Assembly (NCBI GenBank): GCA_902796745.1
Contig: CADBQC010000085.1
Location: 1 to 8,892, forward strand
Length of the DNA: 8,892 bases
Origin: an uncultured Pseudomonadota bacterium
Lineage (GTDB): Bacteria; Pseudomonadota; Alphaproteobacteria; RUG11792
Direction: 5' to 3'
In this document: positions 1 to 5,773 of the stretch, piece by piece
How positions within the stretch are numbered: the first letter of the stretch is position 1
Layout of the letters: each line of letters opens with the position of its first letter
The notes under the pieces: model-generated
The model's input: only the letters and a program-made list of their open reading frames with translations
Told to the model about the DNA's origin: nothing
The model's database searches: none
Program-made: the position numbers and the translations under genes

Positions 1-1295
1 TAACTTCCATCCTCAGATGACTTTGCAAATTTTCTAAACTTTGAAATAACGGCTTTAGCATCAGTTTTCTGCTTGATAATCATTTCAAAAGCACGCAGAA
101 ATACCGTAATTTCCTGTCCAATATTAGGAATAAAATCTGGCATTTTTTCAACAATCAGCGGGAGTATCTGAGGGACATTGTTTATTGTATCCACAAGGGA
201 TGAAGCACATTTCAAAAAATTTTCAACATGTATGTAATTCGCCATATCCCTTTTGGCTTTTAAGGCAATTTTTTTATCGTTTGATTCAATCGTATCATTC
301 AATTTGGAACGTTCCTGTTCCAGAACTTTGCAAAATTCAGAAACTTTCTTGGAAATATTTATTTTTGTATTTGGAATTACCCCTAGCAAACTTTTTGCTA
401 GTTCTAGCGCTTTATTTAGATGCACTTGTCTATCTGCAGTATCCTTTGATTGTTTAAATAAATTTATTTCGTTTATATAATTTTTTGCTGTTGTTTGGAA
501 TTCACTTGTTGCATCTGATGCAGATAAATCGAGCATCGCTTCCGGAATGTCAATTGCTATGCGTGTATCATCCGCAGTGCTTCTTTTTAATGATGTAATT
601 GTACCATTTAATTGCTCTTCGCCAATATTATTTAAACCGTTACTTCCAAGATACGTCCCTAACCTTGACATTTTATATATTTTGTTATTTTGTAATAAAT
701 TTTTATATATTATTGATTTCATTATCCGTGTGATTGCATCATTAGTAGCAAATACAACGAGCAAATCTCCCTGTTTTTCAGAAAACACACCATGTCCAAA
801 ATCGCTAGGATTAGCTGAAACAAATTGCATAAAAACTGAAAGTTCTTTAATGATTGCAACCATCTCCAGTGGTGATTTTTCAATGATTTTTGAAACGATG
901 TCTTTTGTTATTATTTTAAATAGAGTGTGGCTTGCTATCGTAAACTGAACAATTTTTTGGTCAGTTGCATTATTATTTTTATGCTCATTAGGATCAGGAA
1001 AATCTTTGCCATCTAGATACTTGAGTTTTATATCACGTACATTTAGTTTCTCGCCCATATAGTGAGTTTTTAAATCCTCAATAATTGACATCGCTTCATC
1101 TGTGAGTTTTTCAATCTCTTCCTCTTTCATTTTTTTTTGAGAAAGCTCCTTTGCTGAAGCAATATAATTAGATAACTTTGTTTTGAATAACTCACTATTA
1201 CCTTCTGCTGTCGTTGCATAACATGTCGTTCTAGCTTGCACCACAAACGAAAGCAAAATTGCGACTATAGTTCTTATTGCGAGAAGTTTTTTCAT
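1..1295 (-). CDS. Secreted helical protein of unknown function, 3' end beyond window
   Basis: Reading the minus strand from the ATG at 1295 gives an uninterrupted frame of 431 codons to the window edge, where only the first two bases (TA) of the next codon are seen, so it could stop there or continue. The N-terminus MKKLLAIRTIVAILLSF is a typical Sec signal peptide (KK, then a hydrophobic stretch), with likely cleavage after CYA at about residue 27. The mature part is rich in Lys, Glu, Asn, Ile and Leu and looks mostly alpha-helical, with charged helical stretches near residues 34-75 and 270-360 and a more hydrophobic stretch near 372-400. No known domain is recognised. An in-frame ATG 24 bases upstream (1319) would add MHKLRIAS and spoil the signal peptide; it also sits in the loop of a small hairpin, so 1295 is preferred. 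No strong ribosome binding site is visible. It follows the transporter gene after 64 bases. The periplasmic or exported location is inferred from the signal peptide alone. Confidence 0.8.
   Translation of the reverse strand, partial: MKKLLAIRTIVAILLSFVVQARTTCYATTAEGNSELFKTKLSNYIASAKELSQKKMKEEEIEKLTDEAMSIIEDLKTHYMGEKLNVRDIKLKYLDGKDFPDPNEHKNNNATDQKIVQFTIASHTLFKIITKDIVSKIIEKSPLEMVAIIKELSVFMQFVSANPSDFGHGVFSEKQGDLLVVFATNDAITRIMKSIIYKNLLQNNKIYKMSRLGTYLGSNGLNNIGEEQLNGTITSLKRSTADDTRIAIDIPEAMLDLSASDATSEFQTTAKNYINEINLFKQSKDTADRQVHLNKALELAKSLLGVIPNTKINISKKVSEFCKVLEQERSKLNDTIESNDKKIALKAKRDMANYIHVENFLKCASSLVDTINNVPQILPLIVEKMPDFIPNIGQEITVFLRAFEMIIKQKTDAKAVISKFRKFAKSSEDGS
383..401. repeat. Perfect 8-bp hairpin inside the secreted-protein gene
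   Basis: CTAGCAAA, a three-base loop CTT, then TTTGCTAG form a perfect inverted repeat. A further CTAG follows at 404-407, giving three CTAG tetramers in 25 bases. The site lies inside the coding frame (encoding the region around LAKSLLG) and is not followed by a T tract on either strand, so it is not an obvious terminator. It may be chance in AT-rich DNA. Confidence 0.5.
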
Positions 1296-1309
1296 ACTAG
1301 CTATTCTCA

Positions 1310-1330
1310 ATTTGTGCATAACCCACAAAT
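1310..1330. repeat. 7-bp hairpin at the alternative start of the secreted-protein gene
   Basis: ATTTGTG and CACAAAT are separated by seven bases that contain the alternative upstream ATG (complement of 1317-1319) of the secreted-protein gene. In the minus-strand transcript that ATG would lie in the loop, about 14 bases before the preferred start at 1295. No function is shown. Confidence 0.4.
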
Positions 1331-1331
1331 A

Positions 1332-1380
1332 GAGTGTGTCACAAAAAAGACTGGTTCTGCTATAATTTTTTAACACACTC
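1332..1380 (-). repeat. Long imperfect inverted repeat spanning the stop codon of the transporter gene
   Basis: GAGTGTGT at 1332-1339 matches ACACACTC at 1373-1380 exactly. Inside these arms an A tract and a T tract extend the pairing with one wobble and one mismatch, giving about 14 paired positions around a loop that contains the transporter stop codon. In the minus-strand transcript the stem would cover the last codons of the transporter and the spacer before the secreted-protein gene. No U tract follows, so it looks more like a 3'-end stabilising structure or processing site than an intrinsic terminator. The role is inferred. Confidence 0.45.
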
Positions 1381-2403
1381 TTTGCATACCGTAGACAAAA
1401 TCACTGCCATTGGCACAGAAATAAAAATACCCACAGTTCCTAAAATGGACAGGCAGGCACAGATAGAAAACAAAAGCCAAACAGGCTGTATACCAGTACT
1501 TTTGCCGATCAGGCGCGGAGTTATAAAATTCGAATCTATGAAGGGAATAACCAAATATAATGCCACGACCATTATGTATTGGTATGAGTGCAGACAGTCC
1601 AAAGATGTTGCTAATGTTGTGATAAGACCTATGATTGCTCCGAAAAATGGAGCTACGGCAAGCATTCCTGAGATTATTCCGCATACGATATATTTTTCAA
1701 CACCGATAAATAACAATCCTAGGGAATAAGCGAATGCAAGAATCAAGCAAACAACTAGTTGTCCTTTGATGTATGCCCCCAACTTTGAATTGATAGGTTG
1801 CAATACAGAAATGACAGAAGGAGATGCACACTTGTTTAGCAAAGAGATGAATGAATTTTCTATCCTTGCCCAATCTTTTAAAAGATAAAAAGTTATAATT
1901 GGCGTCATGAATGCAAACATTATCACATACACCAAAGCCATTCCGGTATCTATGAAGCCAAAAATATGTTTAGGCAAATTAAGTGCAAATTTTGACAAAT
2001 ATTCATTAAAAATTGCCCCGGTATCAAACGCTCGTTCAATTCCCAAAATGGAAAAAAGGCTATGCAAATTTTCGTTTATATAACTCGGTAGTTCTCTGAC
2101 CATTAGCGGTAATTTTTGCACTATTACCATGGTCGCATTTTTTAAAAGTGGTGCTAAAAATACTGTAAATAATGACACGAAGGCAATCAGCCCAAAAACA
2201 ATGATTATGGAGGATAATGTTGACGAGATACGCAAAGTCTTTTCCAACTTTTTGGCAGGCACATGGAGTGCATATGCAATAATAAAAGCAATTAGAAAAG
2301 GAACTACCCATTGCCCCATCTCATACAGCAACCAGACTATCCCTGCAATAACTAACAAATTAAATATCCATTTTATCCTTTTGTTTACTTTTTGTTCTTC
2401 CAT
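1360..2403 (-). CDS. AI-2E/PerM family transporter
   Basis: A 347-residue polytopic inner-membrane protein. Hydrophobic segments lie near residues 11-48, 63-87, 152-175, 214-266, 275-292 and 305-340, with a longer amphipathic stretch at about 88-150 between early and late helices, the layout of the AI-2E family (PF01594). Family-like signatures are FYLLKDW at 172-178, YIKGQ at 211-215, the Gly/Pro-rich stretch ending APFFGAIIG near 251-259, and ITPRLIGKSTGIQP at 294-307 followed by the Gly-rich last helix ending in FISVPMAV. Length is normal for the family. Members are linked to export of small molecules (autoinducer-2 by E. coli TqsA) or to Na+/H+ antiport, so the substrate cannot be told from sequence. 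The start at 2403 has only a weak AAGAG ribosome site nine bases upstream. It lies 41 bases after tolA with no clear terminator between, so it is probably the last gene of the tol operon. Confidence 0.88.
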   Translation of the reverse strand: MEEQKVNKRIKWIFNLLVIAGIVWLLYEMGQWVVPFLIAFIIAYALHVPAKKLEKTLRISSTLSSIIIVFGLIAFVSLFTVFLAPLLKNATMVIVQKLPLMVRELPSYINENLHSLFSILGIERAFDTGAIFNEYLSKFALNLPKHIFGFIDTGMALVYVIMFAFMTPIITFYLLKDWARIENSFISLLNKCASPSVISVLQPINSKLGAYIKGQLVVCLILAFAYSLGLLFIGVEKYIVCGIISGMLAVAPFFGAIIGLITTLATSLDCLHSYQYIMVVALYLVIPFIDSNFITPRLIGKSTGIQPVWLLFSICACLSILGTVGIFISVPMAVILSTVCKECVKKL

Positions 2404-2444
2404 CAGTATTAACTCTTATCCACTCTGCTCACATTGTATCATCA

Positions 2445-3311
2445 TTAACTAAACATATCCTTTGGATTAAAGCTTAGTTCAAGGTCTTTCCATTCGTTAT
2501 AGCGTTCTTTTGGCAGCGGCAAAGGATTGCATTTTGGGTCTAATACAGCTCTATATGCATTCTCTGCGGCGGTTCTATAATCATGGTCAGATGCCATTCT
2601 GTTGGTATCCACTATTTCGGCTCTTGTCACATTGCCTTCTGGATCTAGCTCCATTTTGATGTCAACAATCAAATCTTCAGCATTCCTGAGCCCAGCTGGG
2701 AAATGCCAGCATTTGCGAATAGTCTGTCGTATCAAATCTATTTGCGTCGCAGTCAAAACTTCTCCTACCTCTTCTGCTTTTATCCCGGAATTTTCATTGT
2801 CCCCGCTTGCGCTAGCTCCATCAAGAAGACTATCGAATGACTTCTTCGCAACCTTAGGATCGCTGCTCTTTTCCTTCTTATTTTTCCTTAAATTCACTAC
2901 CGCTTTATCGTTTGCTTTCGACTTTACATCTGGCTTTTTAGACGGCTTCTTTTCTTTCTTGGGTTTAGGTGGTGTAGATTTTTTCTTTTTTTTGTCTAGG
3001 GATACAGCCTTCTCGTCCTTCTCTTTTTTTACCTCAATATGCTTCTTCTCAGTTTTTGTGCTTTCTTTTGGTTGCGATTCCTGTTTCACCACTTCCTTTT
3101 CATCTGTTTTCGCTTTTGTCTTACTTAGTTTTCCCTCTTGTTGAGAAATTATGGGAGCCTTGCTTTTTTTGTCTATTTCAACATAATCAAATACCACATA
3201 GCCTGTATCTTTTATTTTCGTTGAAAAAATATTACCGAGATTGCTACAGAACAATGAAAGTAGCACAATATGCAACGCTATGGAAATGACAAGCGGGCGC
3301 TTTATACCCAT
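2445..3311 (-). CDS. tolA: TolA, periplasm-spanning coupling protein of the Tol-Pal system
   Basis: TolA links the TolQ-TolR motor in the inner membrane to TolB/Pal at the outer membrane. This 288-residue protein has the three TolA domains: one N-terminal transmembrane helix (about residues 7-23) carrying the S-x3-H motif (S10, H14) used to contact TolQ/TolR; a long Lys/Glu/Ser/Pro-rich polar rod (about 47-160); and a compact C-terminal domain (about 185-288) with LIVDIKMELDPEGNV and two cysteines (C201, C261) that could form the disulfide seen in TolA C-domains. The rod is shorter than in E. coli TolA (421 aa). The start codon overlaps the last base of the tolR stop (TAATG) and has a strong AAGGAG site six bases upstream, so translation is probably coupled to tolR. 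The rod contains an eight-A run (T8 at 2986-2993 on the plus strand). Identification rests on domain layout plus position directly after tolQR. Confidence 0.93.
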   Translation of the reverse strand: MGIKRPLVISIALHIVLLSLFCSNLGNIFSTKIKDTGYVVFDYVEIDKKSKAPIISQQEGKLSKTKAKTDEKEVVKQESQPKESTKTEKKHIEVKKEKDEKAVSLDKKKKKSTPPKPKKEKKPSKKPDVKSKANDKAVVNLRKNKKEKSSDPKVAKKSFDSLLDGASASGDNENSGIKAEEVGEVLTATQIDLIRQTIRKCWHFPAGLRNAEDLIVDIKMELDPEGNVTRAEIVDTNRMASDHDYRTAAENAYRAVLDPKCNPLPLPKERYNEWKDLELSFNPKDMFS

Positions 3312-3754
3312 TATTTACTCCTTCGTTTGCTTATTTTCTGCAAGTTAGTATCAGCTTCAGAAATCAACGATACTTTGCAAGCTCCGGACGAAGAAATAAT
3401 TCCCATTATTTGCAAAACTTCCCCATATTGTAAATTTTTGTCTCCGCGCACATAAATCGTATCGCTCTTGCTATTTTCCAGAATTGTTGGCAATTTTTTT
3501 ATCAAATCATCCAGGCTTATTTCTGCCTCTTCTATATAGAGCTTGGAATCTTTATCTATTGATATCACAACAGGCGGTGTCTTGGTGTCATTCAATGTCG
3601 CAGCCTTCGTCTTTGGTAAATCAACAGGCACTCCAACGTTCAACACAGGCACTGTTATCATAAAAATTATGATAAGAACCAACATTACTTCAACTAGCGG
3701 AGCTACATTTATGTAAGTACTTTTCGGTTCTCGCCGATGCGTTCTATTGTTCAT
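3311..3754 (-). CDS. tolR: TolR, ion-conducting subunit of the Tol motor
   Basis: A 147-residue member of the ExbD/TolR family: short basic cytoplasmic tail (1-13), one transmembrane helix (about 20-38, sequence VMLVLIIIFMITVPVL), then a periplasmic domain ending in a Lys/Arg-rich tail. VPVDLPK at 42-48 matches the usual V-x-V-D-L-P motif after the helix, and YVRGDKNLQYGEV at 101-113 is the typical family signature in the periplasmic domain. The helix normally begins with a conserved Asp that carries protons (Asp23 in E. coli TolR); here the residue is Glu22 (GAA, 3689-3691). The frame is open back to an ATG at 3793, but the start at 3754 is chosen because GAGG lies seven bases upstream and it gives the usual TolR N-terminus. 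It overlaps the end of tolQ by 11 bases and touches tolA by one base. Confidence 0.95.
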   Translation of the reverse strand: MNNRTHRREPKSTYINVAPLVEVMLVLIIIFMITVPVLNVGVPVDLPKTKAATLNDTKTPPVVISIDKDSKLYIEEAEISLDDLIKKLPTILENSKSDTIYVRGDKNLQYGEVLQIMGIISSSGACKVSLISEADTNLQKISKRRSK

Positions 3755-4523
3755 CGAATTGCCTCGAAACAATAGCTCCAAACTCTTCAGCAAAAGTTTC
3801 CAACCTGCTAATATACTTGCTTATAGAATCTGAAAGCTGGTTATACGCCAAAGCTGCTGGTATCGCAACAAATATCCCCATAGCAGTTGTAACGAGTGCT
3901 TCTGAAATAACAGGCCCCACTGTGGCAAGGCTCGCGCTTTGTTGCATAGCTATGACCTTAAAACCGTTAAAAATGCCGATTACTGTTCCAAAGAGCCCGA
4001 TTATAACTCCATTCGTCCCAAGCGAAGATAAAAATGCCATCCCCTTTTCCAGTTCATCAACTTCTCGCCGAATAGCGATTTGCATAGCTCTATCAACTCT
4101 CCGTTCCAACGTTTTTGTTGCAGTTAATTCATCCTTTTTGTGACTTCCTGCAAAATTTTCCCACTCAGCCATAGCAGAACAAAATACATTAGACATCGGA
4201 TCAAATACTGCTCCCTTTAGCTCTTTGTATAAATCTTCCAGAGGCGCTCCTGACCAAAAACTTTCCTCAAAATAATCAGCATCAGCGCGCAATCTCTTTA
4301 ATTTCAAATATTTTGTTATGATTACAGTCCAAGACCATATTGAGGAAATAAGCAAAGCTATCATTACCAGTTTTATTAAAAGTCCAGCGCTCCAAAAATA
4401 TTCCAGAATAGAATCTCCACCAGCCACATGCGTTGTTGTCGATATGTTTCCATTAACGACTATATCCGAAGCCCCAGCAACCGCTCCATCCGTCGCAATG
4501 CTGGACATTTGAGATGCTTCCAT
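3744..4523 (-). CDS. tolQ: TolQ, inner-membrane proton channel subunit of the Tol motor
   Basis: A 259-residue MotA/TolQ/ExbB family protein that forms, with TolR, the proton-driven motor powering outer-membrane constriction at division and lipid homeostasis. Three transmembrane helices are visible at about 45-70, 165-190 and 203-228. The second and third carry the family core: IGLFGTVIGIFNGF (175-188) and SEALVTTAMGIFVAIPAALAYN (207-228). Thr180 and Thr213 align with the two channel-lining threonines of E. coli TolQ (Thr145, Thr178). A long cytoplasmic loop (71-164) lies between helices 1 and 2, as expected. The first 36 residues are a Ser/Thr/Ala/Gly-rich extension compared with E. coli TolQ. 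The start at 4523 has no good ribosome site; a second ATG at 4508 has GGAAG upstream and could be used instead. It is the first gene of the tol operon, with no ybgC in front. Confidence 0.95.
   Translation of the reverse strand: MEASQMSSIATDGAVAGASDIVVNGNISTTTHVAGGDSILEYFWSAGLLIKLVMIALLISSIWSWTVIITKYLKLKRLRADADYFEESFWSGAPLEDLYKELKGAVFDPMSNVFCSAMAEWENFAGSHKKDELTATKTLERRVDRAMQIAIRREVDELEKGMAFLSSLGTNGVIIGLFGTVIGIFNGFKVIAMQQSASLATVGPVISEALVTTAMGIFVAIPAALAYNQLSDSISKYISRLETFAEEFGAIVSRQFDEQ
3762..3765 (-). promoter_or_regulatory. Ribosome binding site that decides the tolR start
   Basis: On the minus strand GAGG is followed by seven bases and the ATG at 3754. The upstream in-frame ATG at 3793, inside tolQ, lacks such a site. 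This supports the shorter 147-residue TolR. The site lies inside the tolQ coding sequence. Confidence 0.6.
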
Positions 4524-4556
4524 AATTTAATTTAATTCTCAAACCACCTTAGGCTC

Positions 4557-4562
4557 ATTATA
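4557..4562 (-). promoter_or_regulatory. Putative -10 box of the tolQ operon promoter
   Basis: A perfect TATAAT on the minus strand lies 33 bases before the tolQ start, predicting transcription from about 4550. No convincing -35 box is seen (TTTCTT lies 17 bases upstream). Its place in the only sizeable gap upstream of tolQ supports it, but TATAAT also occurs by chance in AT-rich DNA. Confidence 0.45.
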
Positions 4563-4695
4563 CATCATTGCCGAATATAAAGAAATAGCAGGATTGCTAA
4601 AGCGAATCTCTCATAATCATGTATATCTTCAATTTTTGAAACAGAAATTTTATTAAAATGGTTCGGGGTTTGCGGTATAAAATCCATCGCATGTT

Positions 4696-4712
4696 TATGA
4701 TTAAAAATCATA
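4696..4712. repeat. Perfect 7-bp A+T hairpin
   Basis: TATGATT and AATCATA flank a three-base loop. It lies between the membrane-protein gene and tolQ. There is no T run after it on either strand, so a terminator role is doubtful. Confidence 0.4.
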
Positions 4713-4850
4713 GTAGCTTCCCCTCATGGGAATGCCCGTTTGCTCGGACTTTTTTTATCAACCTCTTGGTATCCAAAAGTGAATACGTATTGTCATCAAT
4801 TCGCAATGATTTTCAACTAAACTCGACTGTGATACGCTCAAATTCTTTTT

Positions 4851-5711
4851 TTATCTCACTTGCGGATGAGAAAAATTTTTGCTTGGAGAATAGGTGGTTT
4901 TCGGCAAAGGGACATCCAGAATATGCGTTCCTTTTTTGAACAAAACAGTTCCGACTTGTTCGCCTTCTTTGAATAAATCAGGTGTAAAATTGAATCTTTT
5001 CCTTAAACGTTTTGTAAACTTCGATTTTTCTTTAAGTCCTTCAAAATCTGTTTCAAATTGATAAGTGATAATACGTTTACCATTTTCATCCCTGACCTTA
5101 ACATTATTTGATAATCCGGATGGTATTTCTAATCCGGCTTTGAGAGCATTAACAGCCTTTCGGACAGATAGTAGTGTTTCTTTATCTTGACTGAGCGTTT
5201 TTAATACAGAGCGAGGCATGTAGTGAGATGCCATAGCACAAGCAGTAGCGAAACATGCGCCAAATATTCCTATCAAGATGTATGTACGCTTTTTGACATT
5301 TTCAATTGTCTCAGAAATGTATAAAATCGATGCATAGATAATGATGGCAAGGATGTTTATCCCTAATATCCAGCGATCTGATGAGGTTTCAGATACATTA
5401 AAATAGTTACCAATTATCTGTGAAATATGAACAATGACGACAAAAATGAAAAACAAACACATTATCTGGCTTAATATGTTTGTGTGCAAAAATTTAACAG
5501 TGCCCGATTTTTGAAAAAATATAGCAAAAACACCGCAACAAAACATTTTTCCCACAGCTGACCAATAATCATCTCCAAATACAAAGAAAGGGCGGACATA
5601 TGCATCAAAATGATCTTCAACACAAAAGCAAAGAATAGAACAAAAATTGTATAGGAAATACAAGCAACAAAAAGTCGATAAGAAAGAAAATTTCTCTGAA
5701 AACTTGAACAT
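4851..5711 (-). CDS. Unrecognised polytopic inner-membrane protein, Cys-rich membrane half
   Basis: Function not recognised. The 286-residue product has hydrophobic segments at about 10-30, 52-67 (weaker), 78-101, 115-132 and 143-162, then a polar, strongly basic C-terminal part (165-286) with mixed helix and strand character (for example NGKRIITYQFETDF at 210-223, TKRLRKRF at 233-240). Ten cysteines (15, 16, 24, 28, 30, 58, 59, 85, 153, 158) all fall in the membrane half and none in the tail. The frame is open to an ATG at 5732, but that start has no ribosome site; AGGG lies just before the ATG at 5711, which is preferred. It follows tamA by 62 bases and may be co-transcribed, though an AT-rich TATAAT-like stretch in the gap could give it its own promoter. 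It is much too short and too hydrophobic to be TamB. An intact frame, a good start and normal codon flow support a real gene. Confidence 0.75.
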   Translation of the reverse strand: MFKFSEKFSFLSTFCCLYFLYNFCSILCFCVEDHFDAYVRPFFVFGDDYWSAVGKMFCCGVFAIFFQKSGTVKFLHTNILSQIMCLFFIFVVIVHISQIIGNYFNVSETSSDRWILGINILAIIIYASILYISETIENVKKRTYILIGIFGACFATACAMASHYMPRSVLKTLSQDKETLLSVRKAVNALKAGLEIPSGLSNNVKVRDENGKRIITYQFETDFEGLKEKSKFTKRLRKRFNFTPDLFKEGEQVGTVLFKKGTHILDVPLPKTTYSPSKNFSHPQVR

Positions 5712-5716
5712 ACTGT

Positions 5717-5720
5717 CCCT
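5717..5720 (-). promoter_or_regulatory. Ribosome binding site that decides the membrane-protein start
   Basis: AGGG followed by five bases and the ATG at 5711. The alternative ATG at 5732 is preceded only by A and T bases. This fixes the product at 286 rather than 293 residues. Confidence 0.5.
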
Positions 5721-5735
5721 GATACAAAACATCTA

Positions 5736-5746
5736 ATTATATTATA
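5736..5746 (-). promoter_or_regulatory. Possible overlapping -10 boxes before the membrane-protein gene
   Basis: Two overlapping TATAAT hexamers (5746-5741 and 5741-5736) lie between tamA and the membrane-protein gene. Transcription from about 5730 would give a leader of about 20 bases to the preferred start. No -35 box is seen, so this is weak. Confidence 0.3.
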
Positions 5747-5773
5747 TCGTATAATTGAATATTGCTGGTATAT

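Larger units (their letters stand above)
4524..4850. other. Intergenic region of about 330 bases before the tol operon
   Basis: No credible gene is seen. A 93-codon plus-strand frame (4658-4939) runs here and into the end of the membrane-protein gene, but it lacks a ribosome site and recognisable features. The region holds the putative tolQ -10 box near its left end and a small A+T hairpin (TATGATT, loop AAA, AATCATA at 4696-4712) without a T tract. No convincing terminator is visible for the membrane-protein gene that ends at 4851; only a 5-bp inverted repeat (TCTCA/TGAGA) covers its last codons. Confidence 0.6.

Noticed and set aside
547..948. Plus-strand open frame of 133 codons
   Set aside because: It lies wholly inside the minus-strand secreted-protein frame, which has a signal peptide and runs uninterrupted for 431 codons. 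The plus frame shows no family features or ribosome site. The same holds for the smaller frames at 185-480.
1334..1729. Plus-strand open frame of 131 codons
   Set aside because: Shadow of the AI-2E family transporter gene, whose minus-strand product has clear family motifs.
2602..3144. Plus-strand open frame of 180 codons, rich in Phe and Ser
   Set aside because: It is the reverse complement of the Lys-rich rod of tolA; poly-Phe/Ser is what Lys/Glu codons read on the other strand.
4658..4939. Plus-strand frame of 93 codons in the gap before tolQ
   Set aside because: No ribosome site, no recognisable motif, and it runs about 90 bases into the opposite-strand membrane-protein gene.
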